A stretch of DNA of 64,000 bases from Hormiphora californensis (Eukaryota > Ctenophora > Tentaculata > Cydippida > Pleurobrachiidae), in NCBI GenBank assembly GCA_020137815.1, contig CM035354.1, positions 6,090,015 through 6,154,014 of the forward strand, given 5' to 3'. The notes under the pieces were generated by a model that was not told the origin of the DNA, did not search any database, and worked only from the letters and a program-made list of their open reading frames with translations. Made by a program: the position numbers and the translations under genes. Positions 1 through 10,787 of this stretch are shown here, piece after piece. Within the stretch, counting starts at the first letter, position 1; each line of letters begins with the position of its first letter.

Positions 1-26
1 CACAGACTCGCCCAACAACCAACAAC

Positions 27-293
27 ATGTGTGACTCACAAGCTGTTTACAAGACCAGTAGCAGCGACGAATTCCGGGAATATCGACTGATAACCACTCC
101 GCCGATTAAAGGAGTGGACCCTGAAAGCTTCCTTGACAACCCGTTCTCTAGCAAACTTCCTTGCCACACTCAAGACGTGGAAAGAGGAGTTGCTATAACA
201 ACCGCAGCAGTTAGCCGGGCCCGAACACACGAGAAACAGCTCGGAGCAGCACTGGCGAGAGCAAACCACATAAAAAAACAGAGACAAGAGTAG
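27..293 (+). CDS. Unrecognised protein, probably the 3' end of a gene that begins before the window
   Basis: An 88-residue open frame ends at TGA 291-293. The frame stays open upstream to the window edge, so the Met at 27 may be internal and this may be a last exon. It is mildly basic near the end (KKQRQE) with a plausible helical, Arg/Ala-rich C-terminus. I recognise no domain. Composition is ordinary rather than repeat-like until the stop, after which a GA microsatellite begins. It could also be a chance frame. Confidence 0.35.
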   Translation: MCDSQAVYKTSSSDEFREYRLITTPPIKGVDPESFLDNPFSSKLPCHTQDVERGVAITTAAVSRARTHEKQLGAALARANHIKKQRQE

Positions 294-328
294 TGGTTTG
301 CAGAGAGCAAGAGAGAGCAAGAGAGAGA

Positions 329-377
<49 letters not shown>

Positions 378-1341
378 CGTGGCCCAGCCACAGCTTTGTC
401 TTCTCTGGGAGACAGGGCAAAACGGTGCTTTTCAGCGCCCTTCCAAAATTAAGAAATCAAATCTGTGTGTCAAAGAAACCTGGTAAACATGGTAAAGGTC
501 AAATCAAAAACAAATCAAAGAGTTCATGTTGTTGAAAAGGCGGACGGGGTGATAACTTTGTGTGTGGGGGAGAAGTCCGGGTTCCCGCCACACGCAAACA
601 AAGAGAGTTTTGAAATCTGTGTACGGGAGTACAAGTCACACGATTTGAACCAATCACAAAGCAGATCGCGCGTGTCCTCCCACACACACACACACAAAGA
701 GAGAGAGAGAGAAAATACATTTTGTGTATAGAAATACATTGCCCACATCATAGCTGTAACGCGCGATGCATTCCAGCCTAGAGGTTTGGCGCCGTTCCTA
801 TGAGCTACGTTCCCCTATTCCGGCGCGCGCGGGCCAAAAATGAACCTCATATGAAGCTAAATGAGCTTCATTTACCCAAAAATGAAGTGAAAATGAGCTC
901 ATTATGAATTCATATGAACTTCATTTCTGGTACAATAGCCTTCATCGATTTTCTAGGGTTTCTCATTCCCAGGGGAAAAGGTGTACTGTCCACATACGAA
1001 CCACTTCCCAAAAAGTGAGGTTGGCACCGAGATCAAGCTGGAGAATTGCCCACAAAATATCGCCCGGGCAGTTTGTGGGGATAGTAAGATTTGGCTGGTT
1101 GAGAAGTGTGATACTAACGAGAAATGTGAGTGTAACCGGCAGATATATCCAATATCTCCCATTTAGCTAGTTTCTCAATGATCGAGCTAAAAAACACACT
1201 TTGTCCAATCAACCACTGAGGTAATCCATCCGCCCTCCAACTAAAAAAAATAGTTTCAGTATTTCTCAATTCTCGTAACCCCCTTCTATTTCTCACAACC
1301 CCCTCCTCTCCCCAGCAGTAAAGGGTCGGTCAGGGGGTGAC
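294..1341. other. Non-coding stretch with a GA tract, a short CA tract and near-palindromic ATGAA/TTCAT motifs
   Basis: A (GA)n microsatellite spans about 301-375 and a short (CA)n/(GA)n pair lies at about 680-713. At 838-930 there is a cluster of ATGAAnTTCAT-like near-palindromes. At 1262-1315 repeated pyrimidine stretches end in a strong acceptor-like AG (1314-1315), 26 bases before the start of the next gene. No protein or RNA gene is recognised. Confidence 0.5.
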
Positions 1342-2858
1342 ATGGCGGATACAGAGTCTCTCTCTAACAACATGCTGATCATCTACATTGGTGCTGGTGC
1401 CTCTGCTGCCCTCTTTATCGCTGTCATTGTTGTAGCCATCATCGTCAAGTGAGTTACCATGGCAACCATGTTGTTTCTGTTGCGGTTACCATGTCTCTTT
1501 GTTACATTTTCGATCGTGTATTCAGTTCAAGTTTGTCGTGTACCATTTTGGTCTCCTTTAAACTGTCGTCTACCGCGGTTCCGTTGTAAGTTGTGGTCCT
1601 AATTAGTTGTCCTAATTAGTTAGTGTTCTTAGAACTGTAGTGTGTTATGATTTCCCTTCTTGGAAAACTGTATTGTGAAATGTGATCCAACTATCATGTT
1701 AGACAGTGTTAAAACACTACTCTGTCCGTCAGTCCGTCTGTATGCCAATGAGCAGTATACCGGGGGGGGGATCAACACTTAACTGCATGATACTCATGCC
1801 GATAACTGCCAAATTTTCAAAAAATTTTTGACACCCACCACCCCCCACATATTTTGCACTTAAGTCCCACATTTAACTGCCGCCACATCTGAAAATGTAG
1901 ACCCACCCCCCAAATCTAGCTAAAAGGGAGCTAAAAATAGCACGAAAGACACGGAGAGACTTATATATTGTGTCTAAAATCAACTGCCATCAACTAAGAA
2001 CAATACAGACCAGTTTAGGTAACGGATCCGAATTCCGAATTAGTTAGTATGAGACACTTAGAGTGGCATGCGTAAAAAATATTCGCCACACACATGTGAT
2101 AGGCGCGCAAAAAATAACGAGCGCGTGAAAAAGGGGGTTGAAAACTTCAAAAAATCGGCCATTTAGAGCAGTTATTTAAATTTTCACCATATACACACCC
2201 CTAGACCCCCTATTTTTAGGCAGTTAAGTGTACAACTTAACTGCCGGACCTCTCGTACACCCACCCACCCTAACTGGCATGAGTGTCACAAAGTTAAATG
2301 TTGATCCCCCCCCCCCGAGTATACCTATAACTTGTTGAGTAGTTCAACAACCTATAACGGGGTTTTGTAGCAAATGATTTCAGGCGACGACGAAGGAACA
2401 GGGTGGTGCGGTACAAGTTAGCTATGGACGACCACACACCTCCCATCATGGGAACCTTCCCTCCCCCACCCTCCTCTCAACACCGCCTCGAGGGGGTCTT
2501 GACCCTTCCACCGGGTCTCAAGAACGACTCCCTGACCACAGCACCTAAACGGGAGCCATTCGAGATGTCTTGTTCTACCCTTGAGTATCCACCCTCCGAC
2601 ATCCTAGATAACAGAATACCTGTATTCACCGCAACCAGTAATCCCCTGGGGAAAACAGAGGATCTGTACCCCATGTATATGAGCACTGATGGGCATCTGA
2701 ATAGTCGTGACAATGGGGACATTATCAGTACAATTTTGGGCGAAAAAGCAGAGAGACAGTACACTAATAGTTATGCGAACAGTCCGAATCTAATTCCAAG
2801 TAGTCTCCTAAACTCTAATAGCGGGTTAAACTCTGAACACAGTTGGTGTGATGTGTGA
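1342..2858 (+). CDS. Small single-pass membrane protein, two exons
   Basis: Exon 1 is 1342-1448 and exon 2 is 2384-2858 (GT..AG, phase 2), giving about 193 residues. Residues about 12-35 form one strong hydrophobic segment rich in Ile, Val and Ala. It is followed directly by Lys and four Arg encoded across the splice junction, a typical cytoplasmic stop-transfer signal. The N-terminus before the segment is only about 11 residues, so the protein probably has a tiny exterior part and a roughly 155-residue Pro/Ser-rich cytoplasmic tail, unless further 5' exons add an ectodomain: the frame is open back to the AG at 1315. No known family recognised. The intron holds a DNA element at 1762-2317. Confidence 0.6.
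1762..2317. mobile_element. Non-autonomous DNA element with oligo-G ends, 8-bp target duplication
   Basis: The ends are inverted: a G-tract followed by ATCAACACTTAACTG on the left, and its near-complement followed by a C-tract and one G on the right. Both flanks carry AGTATACC (1754-1761 and 2318-2325), an 8-bp TSD. Length is 556 bp with no coding capacity. Internal AT- and C-rich DNA repeats the phrase TTAACTGCC. The element lies in the intron of the membrane-protein gene. Eight-base duplications fit hAT-like or related transposases, but the termini do not identify a superfamily. Confidence 0.75.
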
Positions 2859-3908
2859 GAGAACTCTCTGGGGAGAATAATATTCTTATGCCAAGTTGGT
2901 TTATGAGAGAGAAGGTCAAGCCTTGACTCAAGGTGAACTTGCAGTCGAATGGTGGGTTCAGCTCATGGTATATCAGAGACTGTTGGGTAGAGAGAGAGGT
3001 CATCAAGAGAGGCAAGAGACAAACTGCAGTTGCCTCATTCTGTATTGTTGGTTACAAAATACTCGTTCGATAATCATAATGACAATGTGAAACTCGCCTT
3101 GCTGTAGCGTAAAGATGAGAGACGATCAATTATTTATTGCAATTACACAGTATACTAGATTTGAGCCGCGCAACAAACTGGTCAAACGGCCTGTTTCGCA
3201 GAACTGTGCAGTATGGAGTTTGCCTATCAATGAAATCTTGATTATCTTTCATACTTTTTTACTTTTAAAATGATAATTGACTGTTTCCTCTTCTGTTGTG
3301 TCATGAAATGTCAATTGTGATCATCTCAATTATTGGGTCACCTACCGGAACGCGCACAGTATTAACACCTTCACTGCAAGTGGTGTATGCGCGGCGCGCG
3401 CTCAGAAGGCTCAAAAATATAAAATTTCAAGCAAGAAAATCGTTTTCGGCAAATGTGTTTTTTTAGTTTTTTCCCCAACCCCTTTTTGGCTTTTGCGCTT
3501 CTTATTTCTAATGATAACTGCGGTTCCTAATGAAACTTAATCACAGGTGCATTGGAAAGATCTTTAACTTCTCTTGCCAATGCACCCGGAATGAAGTCTT
3601 ATCAGGAATCAGAGGGCAGAGATATCGCTGAAATTAACTTTGCAAAAAACGAGGGTGAATAGTTGAAAAATGACTTTAAAGTTTAAATCTGGGCTGAAAA
3701 GCGCTGCCTTATCCCGCACCTATCTCTTTTCAAAGGGGTCTGCTGAAAATTCTTCGATTTTATCGATAGAGACGGGTTACTGCATCTTTTTCTCATCCTG
3801 CTCTACAGAAACCTGTGTGTCAACCTCCCTGACGAACCGCTCGATTTCTGCTCTAAACATTGAATAATGTGACACTTCGCTTTTACACTAATTCCTCCCT
3901 GATCCCGC
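2859..3908. other. Intergenic region and putative promoter upstream of ROGDI
   Basis: No gene is recognised. A CpG-rich patch with GCGCGCGC lies at about 3350-3405, unlike the AT-rich surroundings. A short hairpin (GGTGCATTGG ... CCAATGCACC) lies at about 3546-3589. A 23-bp block at 3695-3717 is repeated exactly upstream of PPP1R7. The region ends in a pyrimidine tract and AG at 3909-3910. Confidence 0.45.
3695..3717 (+). promoter_or_regulatory. 23-bp block shared exactly with the region upstream of PPP1R7
   Basis: The block contains GAAAAGCGCTGCC and is identical at 23574-23596. Here it sits 196 bases before the ROGDI start; the other copy sits 149 bases before PPP1R7. Flanking bases differ, so it is not an obvious transposon copy. 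It may be a shared core-promoter or initiator-region element, or a fragment of a dispersed repeat. Confidence 0.35.
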
Positions 3909-3910
3909 AG
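3887..3910 (+). promoter_or_regulatory. Acceptor-like branch site and AG immediately before the ROGDI start codon
   Basis: ACACTAATTCC is followed by a C/T-rich run and CCCGCAG, and the ATG begins only two bases later at 3913. No donor or upstream coding exon is evident. It could be the acceptor of a cis 5'-UTR intron or of spliced-leader trans-splicing. Confidence 0.5.
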
Positions 3911-3912
3911 GT

Positions 3913-4725
3913 ATGTCTTCTGAGTTGGAATGGCTTCTGTCTGCAGAAATGCCCCTGGCATTCAGCAGCATCAGTGAACGTTTTAGTAAGTTTTCCTCGC
4001 TGCTTCAGTACTGCGAAAATGTTGAAGAGCAGGACAAGACCTCGCCTTTCGAGGAAACTATCCCGCTGAGCTCAACACTACGAGACGACCACGTGAAGGG
4101 TCACATCAAGATGAGAGGTCCACTGATAACCAAGACAGAGCTGTCAATTGAGATCAACAACACCCCAGTACCTGTTAAAACGGTGGCGTGTATTAGAGAG
4201 GACGAGAAGACCCCGTGGAGGTTGTTTCAACTAGGTCACGCTGCTAACTACCTCTACCTCGCACGGACAAAGTGCCAAACCATTGCTGGAGGTGGTGTTA
4301 GTAATGCCAGGGAAGCTACTGATACAATCAATGAGATTTTAGATCATATCAAAAGGTGTAAACTTCAATTTTTCCTCCCCACTCCTGAAATAAACTGTCA
4401 AAATTACGCAGCATTCTGTCCTGAGCTTCCGCCTGGTTTAATCGTCAATTTTCACATCAAAGACATCAAACTAGTTCTCACCATTTCCTGTCTCAAGAAC
4501 CCCCAGGACCTGCATGTGAAAGAGCGGTACTGTCTCCCTCGCAACGCCTACATAGACAGGACCATACTTCTCTCTGTTCTCTGGATGACTGAGACATATC
4601 AGGAACTGAGCGTCCTGCAAAACGAGATCCAAATGATCCTCCAAAAACTGCGGTCCTTGCCCGAACAAACCAGTTCTCACAGCTGCAGTTGTACTACTAA
4701 CACTATAGCTGCAGCTGCACAATGA
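3913..4725 (+). CDS. ROGDI: Rogdi homologue
   Basis: A single coding exon of 270 residues, close to the usual length of the family. Rogdi is a conserved animal protein, named in flies for a memory phenotype and in humans for Kohlschutter-Tonz syndrome; it is a subunit of Rabconnectin-3-type V-ATPase assembly complexes. Supporting features are the N-terminal acidic helix containing EWLL, the central block with WRLFQLGHAANYLYLARTK aligned to the family [20 protein letters not shown] region, the PEINCQNYAAFCPELPPGL stretch matching the family ALPSDLLVN region, and a C-terminal coiled or leucine-rich helix. The tail is Ser/Cys/Ala-rich. The start is fixed by an AG two bases upstream. The lack of introns is unusual for this gene. 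Confidence 0.85.
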   Translation: MSSELEWLLSAEMPLAFSSISERFSKFSSLLQYCENVEEQDKTSPFEETIPLSSTLRDDHVKGHIKMRGPLITKTELSIEINNTPVPVKTVACIREDEKTPWRLFQLGHAANYLYLARTKCQTIAGGGVSNAREATDTINEILDHIKRCKLQFFLPTPEINCQNYAAFCPELPPGLIVNFHIKDIKLVLTISCLKNPQDLHVKERYCLPRNAYIDRTILLSVLWMTETYQELSVLQNEIQMILQKLRSLPEQTSSHSCSCTTNTIAAAAQ

Positions 4726-5019
4726 CGGCTGTCATGGAAGCGTGGTTTTATATACGGATTTATGTACTTTTATTATTGCAGTTAGTGTATCGACTGCTGC
4801 AAACTGACGTGTGTTTTAAAATATGTTTTTTGTGTGTGCGTGTGTGCTTTTTGACTCATCATTCTATGATTTGGGATTGTGTTTTATTGATTTCATTTAT
4901 GATTAACAAGTAAACGTTTCCTGTTTTTATTCTACCTGATTCCATTTCATCCCACCTCTTGTTATAATTTCTCGCCCAGTAATCCCTCTCGAATCCCTCT
5001 GATCCCTTCCCATAGCGCC

Positions 5020-7398
5020 ATGCCCACCCAAGACCCCATTTACTACGTGGAGAAGGTGGAGGTGGAGGACGATGGAGATAGTGATAGTTATGATGAGGTA
5101 GGACAGTTAACAAATGTGACAGAAATCGGAGATGTGACACATACAGACGGTTAGACAAACTGACAGACATTACAGCCAGGTATAAAAGGTATACAGTTGC
5201 CCTGATATCTGAATGACAAACATCAAAAAACGAAATAGGGGGCTGGGGGTAGTATGTATAATCCCGGATAGCCTGAATATCCGGCTATCACGAAAATGTC
5301 AAATATCCGGGATATCCAGGATATCCGGGTTATCTGGGATTATTCATACCCCCTAATGAAATCTACACAAATTTATAACAACCCTTGTTTTCCTAGGTGA
5401 GGTTTGAAGATGATATCTCTGAATCTGAGACTGAGGAGGACCTCGAGACAGCTCTGAGGACAATGAAAAACAGTATAAAGGGAGAGGAGACTCCCCAGGC
5501 TGTAGTGATTCCTAAGGCTACAGTCAGTAAACGGGCTGAGGTTGTGGACGATTTTATAAGGAACTTCCTTATCAGGTGGGTTGCTCGAACCTCTGTCACC
5601 GTACTGTTATAAAGGAGGGTTAGAACATTTAAACAAGGGCTGGGTGACAGTTAGTTGTAAAGCTGCAGATTTAGTAGTGTCTTTCTTGCAATGACCTAGG
5701 GAGGCGTAATTGTTATATAATGTGTTGAGATCGTGCTCAAACCTCAACACAGTCTCTCATCATTCTAGAATATCACACCTATAATAATACATAATTGTAC
5801 CTGCAGAACTGTGTCTTTCGTTTTTCCTTTTGAATAAGTACTCAAACCCCGTGTTCACAGAATGTATTCTCACCCCACTCTCTCCCTCTTTCAGGAACAA
5901 GATGACTAGAACCCTGGAGGCGTTCCAGCGGGAATGGTTCGAGCTCCATGAGAAGGGTCAAGCAAACACCCTAGAGATGGTACCTGACTGCTACGTTCAA
6001 ATCGAGGAGCTGGAGAACAGGGTGAAGTTCCTACACAAAGAGATGGGAAAGATGAAGAAGAATGTGAATAACGCGGGAACTCAGTTCATCAAGATCCGGA
6101 AGGAGAGGGATTTCCACCGGATGCACCACAGGCGGATTGTCCAGGAGAAGGAGAAGCTATTTGCGGATATCCGCCGGTTGAAGAAGCACTACGAGAGCTA
6201 TGAACCTGCCCTTTCTGAACTACGGGGCAAGTACGAGACGGCCATGAGGGAGAAGATGCTGACCAAGATTGAGTGTGAGAAGAATCTGACCAAGATCGCT
6301 AACCTCACCACAACTCTAACCAACTATGAGACAGTCCGGGGAACACTCAGTACTCCAGGAGGTCCTGTTCCAGAGATCAGCCCTGTACCTGGAGTTGTAT
6401 CAGCAGCAGCAGGGTCAATCAAGGAACACCCCTCAGACACAGTGATCCGGACCGAGGCAGCAGAGAATCCAAATATTGGAGCTAGCATTGCAATGACGAG
6501 TCATCTGACAAGGCCTGGTGGGTTTAGGGAGACTCACTCCTTCAAGGCCCATGATATGGCCATTAGTGGGTTAGCGCTACACCCCACTAAACCTGTTATT
6601 GCTACTGTCAGTGATGACACTAAATGGAGGTTATGGAGCATGCCAGAGGGAGAATGTGTGATGACTGGACATGGACACGACATGTGGATTGGAGGATGCG
6701 GGTTTAACCCTGAGGGGACGAGGCTGGCTACTGGATCTGGCGACACCACGGTTAAAGTTTGGGACTTTGCGGAGGGTACCTGTATGCACTCATTCTCAGA
6801 CCACTCACACCCAGTTTGGGATGTGGCCTGGCATCACTCTGGCCAACTGGTTGCCTCAGCCTCCATGGATAACACCAGTAAACTGTTCGATCTAGGGTCT
6901 ATGAGATGCAGAAGTACGTTCAGGGGACACAACGATAGTGTAAATAGTATCTCCTTCCTGCCCTACAGTAATGTCATTGCAACCTGCTCAGCCGACAAAT
7001 CCATTATGCTATGGGACATCAGAACGGGCCTCTCTGTCCAATCCCTCCTTGGGCATGTTAATGCTATCAACTGTGTTACATTCGATCTCTGTGGGGAGCT
7101 GCTTGCCTCATGTGATGCATATGGTGTGGTGAAGATATGGGATGTTAGGAGGGGTGGAGTGGAGGCTGGGCACTGGGATTACGAGCCCCACCCAGTTAAT
7201 AGTGTTTCGTTTGATGCCAGTGGAGCCTGTTTGGCTATCAGTAGTAATGATGGTACAGTAAAGATGTTGGAGGTGGAGAAAGGTGTTGCTACGGAGTTAA
7301 CTGGACATGATGATGGAGTCCAAGCGGCCCTCTTCTCCCGAGATGGAGATATGCTGATCAGTGCTAGCTCAGACTCGACCGTTAAAGTGTGGTCCTAG
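5020..7398 (+). CDS. SPAG16: Sperm-associated antigen 16 / PF20, axonemal central-pair WD40 protein
   Basis: Three exons: 5020-5097, 5397-5575, 5895-7398, giving about 586 residues with consistent phases (0, then 2). The N-terminus is acidic. Exon 2 encodes the VVDDFIRNFLIR motif joined across the junction to NKMTRTLEAFQREWFEL, matching the LisH-like segment of SPAG16. A coiled coil follows (about residues 110-240), then an Ala/Ser/Pro linker, then seven WD40 repeats to the C-terminus with GH...WD spacing (for example VKVWDF, MLWDIR, VKIWDV). PF20/SPAG16 sits on the bridge of the central microtubule pair and is needed for ciliary and flagellar beating, so the organism has motile cilia. The start lies four bases after a pyrimidine-rich AG (5014-5015) and 294 bp after ROGDI on the same strand. 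Confidence 0.92.
5238..5353. repeat. Short inverted-repeat element in SPAG16 intron 1
   Basis: GGGGGTAGTATGTATAATCCC near 5245 is mirrored by GGGATTATTCATACCCCC ending at 5353. The middle repeats ATATCCGG/CCGGATAT several times. It looks like a small MITE; flanking TA on both sides may be the target duplication, but this is not decisive. Confidence 0.5.
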
Positions 7399-8084
7399 GA
7401 CAATGAAGTGACTGTACAGTGTACACACTATGTGTGTGTGTAAATAATATCATGTATTATAGCGTCAGATTTTCATCCAACATCGAAACAATTCCTTCTC
7501 GAGTTTGTAAGTTTGTCTGTGTGCTCGATGTCAACCTAATCAAACTCGATCCATAGCATTTCACAAGCAACGACTCGCTCTCCGTTTACACACACATCGC
7601 TCCAATTCGGATCTAGAGTTCTGAGTTACACGGTAGTGACGGAGCGCGCGAACACCATTCTGTTGACTGAGTCGCGCAAGCGAGTTTCCATGGAGTACAA
7701 ACATTTCCCAGTGTGCGTTTGGCTTTATTTTCATGGATATTTCTTGACCAGAACAATGATACCACCTTTAAATGACAGTGAATTAACAAAGGGGCCAACA
7801 GAAACAGGCTTGAGGGCTCAAAAAATGATCTCTCAAGAATTTGCACGCGCAAATATTGAGCCGCGCGATAAGTATATTATTCGCGCGCGTGATCCGAATA
7901 AACTTTCAAAAGATTTTTGAGATCGAGCGCGCTTTGTTCACAAAGGAAAACCAGACCGGCCGCACCACTTTTGTGCAGCTCGATCGCCCTTGCTGTACTG
8001 CCAGCCGTTGCATTTTCAAAAATATTTTGGCAAGTTACTAAAAATATCAACAAACTGAACTCATTCACTGAAAGTAATCCAAGA
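7399..8084. other. SPAG16 3' region and CpG-rich putative promoter of the following zinc-finger gene
   Basis: After SPAG16 there is a GT-rich 3' region, then from about 7640 to 7990 repeated GCGCGC/CGCGCG and TTTGCACGCGC motifs in an otherwise AT-rich context. Open frames across this area have no recognisable protein. No acceptor-like AG lies directly before the next ATG, which suggests a conventional promoter here. Confidence 0.4.
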
Positions 8085-9209
8085 ATGGAGCCGAATAACT
8101 TACAGGACCTCCAAGAACTGATTGTTTCTCCAGACTACCCAGAACAAGAGGAAGACCGAACATGGTCTTTTCCTGTCCAGATCTTTGTAGACGAATTTGA
8201 AAGCAGTGACCCCTTGTCAGCAGGTGTGATATTTTGTCTCCCATGATTGGTAGCCTGGTCTGAACCTTGTTTTGATTTTCAGGAAACTTCTCGATCGTTG
8301 TACCCGAAGAAGAGACAGCTACAGCTTCCAAAAGACTGAAGGTCTCCAAAAACAAGAAATCTCGAGGAACTTCAACTAGTCATATTTGTAATATCTGTTC
8401 CTTTGAGTTCCAAGATGCTTCGATGTTTGTCAGACATCTCAAATCTCACTCAGGTGATTAAATTTCCTTCCCATCTTTTGACTTTTTGAAACCAATCTCC
8501 AGTCGTACCTTTTGCCTGTTACTATTCGATTCCTTCTGTTCCAGATGAAAGGCCCTACTCGTGTGATATCTGTCCAAAGAGTTACAAGTATCCTTGGCTA
8601 CTAAAGAAACACAGAGCAATGGTCCACAGTGAAGTTCATGGTACAAACTCCGTGGTTCACACCTGCGAAACCTGCTTCAAAATCTTCCCTTGCCAGAGCG
8701 CTTTAAAAGTCCACATGAACCACCACCAAGGTACTGCACAATTCAACAAATCTCTGTTTACTCTCTTGTGTGTAGATAATACAGTGTTACACATCTCAGG
8801 TATCAAGGCATATGCGTGTACTCACGAGGGATGTAACAAAACATACACTTGGCCTAGCCAGCTGTCCGAACACATGAGAAGTCATGGTGCGGATCCGTTC
8901 ATCTGCAAGACGTGCTCCAAGACATTCAAAAGCAGAAATGGCTGGAGTTACCACACAAAGAGGTGTATCGGATCAAAACTAGTGAAATGTCCCAAGTGTG
9001 ATAGAGAATTCTCAACAAGGCTCGGTCTAACATTACACCAAAGAAAGCCGTGTGAGTTTAAAATACCACACACGGACAAAGAAATGTATATCTGTGGTAT
9101 TTGTAGAAAGTATAGCAGTTTGAAGCGGGATAACGTTGAAACGCACGTTTGCACTGTCCATAAAGTTGCCGAGGCGGTTGACGTGTTTATTGATAACAGT
9201 GCGACATAG
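8085..9209 (+). CDS. C2H2 zinc-finger protein, four coding exons
   Basis: Exons 8085-8223, 8283-8453, 8545-8730 and 8800-9209, all joined in phase 1, give about 300 residues. An acidic N-terminal region of about 60 residues is followed by a basic patch (KKSRG) and then classical or near-classical C2H2 fingers: CNICSF..H..H, CDICPKSY..H..H, CETCFKIF..H..H, CTHEGCNKTY..H..H, CKTCSKTF..H and CPKCDREF. It is presumably a nuclear DNA-binding protein; no orthologue recognised. The third intron (8731-8799) is 69 nt, a multiple of three, with no stop, so retention would give a longer readable protein. The stop is only 124 bp before the next gene. Confidence 0.75.
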
Positions 9210-9333
9210 GTTGACCAGATGTTTCGGAAGTTGTTTATATAATTTTTGTAATTCATCAATCTTTGTAACTTGTAATTTTAGTTTTTTATTTCTCATCTGT
9301 ATTAAACTCACTATTCTAACACCCAATTAGATC

Positions 9334-10247
9334 ATGTCGATTGGACGAATAATTGCATCTCGTACTGCCATGTTTTGCTGTGATATGCAGGACAAGTTCA
9401 GACCCTCAATTCAACACTTTCCCGCCATCCTATCAAATGCAAACAGACTCCTTGAAAGTGCTAAAATCCTTGATGTTCCCTTGGTTGTGACGGAGCAGTA
9501 TCCAAAAGGTAACATTTAGAGAAACTCGATACATTTGTTTTTAGATCTCTTTTCGTGTAGTGAAGTGTTTGTATTGATCTCTTTTCATCACCTAAGCCTC
9601 TTCTTGTTAGGTCTGGGTAGTACATGCTGAGGAGCTCAATATCGGACATTGCAAGATCAACTGTCCCAAGACTAAATTCAGTATGGTACTTCCTGAGGTG
9701 CAGGCCTTTCTACAGAATAACTCGAACAGACAAACTGTCGTGCTCTTCGGCATTGAGGTATGTTCATTGATTGTTTACAAAATAAACAGCGGTATAATGT
9801 TACTAAATCAATAAATTGACAGTTGATCGTGTCCTCTAACCGGTGCTGACTCCCCCATCTTCCTAACCAGTTATTCCCCATCCTTTCAGGCCCACGTTTG
9901 TATCCAGCAGACAGCTCTTGACCTTCTGGCCCTGGGTTACAAGGTTCACATTGTCGTGGATGCTACTTCATCTAGAACTGATGTGGACAGGTTCTTTGCA
10001 TTTCAGGGTATAGTATGAACTCCAGTAACCCTAAAACCTCATTCTGTTTTATCTTAGTATTTATTGATTATTATTTAATCCACTCCACTTTCAGCGAATG
10101 AGGCAGGCTGGTGCCCACCTAACTACCAGTGAGAGTATGATCCTGGGACTCGCTGGAGCCTCCGACCATCCCAACTTTAGGGAACTGCAGAAGATTATCA
10201 AAACCTCGGCTGCTGATACTAACCTCCTCCAGTTTTCTTGCATGTAA
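9334..10247 (+). CDS. ISOC2: Isochorismatase-like hydrolase (ISOC1/ISOC2 type), with frame breaks
   Basis: Four exons: 9334-9508, 9611-9757, 9890-10006, 10095-10247. Together they align along the full roughly 200-residue family length. The catalytic triad region is visible: Asp in CDMQDKF near residue 16 and the nucleophile Cys in the GIEAHVC junction encoded by exons 2 and 3, with VVDATSSR and RMRQAG further on. Substrate is unknown for the animal family. Two defects: in exon 2 a single base near 9625 puts GLGST out of frame with AEELN (one extra base or two missing), and exon 3 should end at CAG but is followed by GGT rather than GT, as if one G were extra at 10007. Start is three bases after an AG (9329-9330) with CTAAC branch. 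Whether the paralogue is ISOC1 or ISOC2 is not certain. Confidence 0.82.
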
Positions 10248-10787
10248 AAGGCGGGTAAAATAAATTATTAAACACACATTCTTTTTCTGAAAGTTTTTTA
10301 TTCGAAATGTAGCTTTAACATTATTAGTTTTCTTTGTGTTCAGATTCTTTGCTTGCTTGGTTTTTCTATGTTTGTTCGTTGAAGATTATTCTGTATTAAG
10401 GGTTTCTGTAAATGGAGTTATTGCATGAGTTTCTACTGAAAAGATGCCACATGCTTTTTTTTGGATGACAAAAAACTGCTGATTTTCTTTTACCGCTGCT
10501 AATTTTACCGCTGATTAAAGTCTACATTTTGATGTGTAACATTGTATCCTTCCATTAGCTATGCTGTTAGGAGGATGATAGGATATCATGTGTTTAGTTG
10601 TTTCCTAGTTGCCCTTCTTATCTCAACCATGTTACTATGGTGATAAACTCGTTGCCATCAACTCTCAGACAGTAAGGGAATCTCACAATTATTACTTGTC
10701 TAGAGACACTAAAGTTCCTAACCATTGAATCGTATCTATATTATCATTTTTCCTATCACTAATACATACATCTTTATATCGTTGCAG
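10248..10787. other. Gap between ISOC2-like and TMEM267; first TMEM267 exon not located
   Basis: AATAAA at 10259-10264 lies just after the ISOC2-like stop and is a good polyadenylation signal. The rest is T-rich. The N-terminal exon of TMEM267 should be within this gap or earlier, but I could not place it with confidence. No other gene is recognised. Confidence 0.5.
10259..10264 (+). terminator. Polyadenylation signal AATAAA of the ISOC2-like gene
   Basis: The canonical hexamer lies 12 bases after the stop codon, so the 3' UTR would be very short. Confidence 0.6.
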
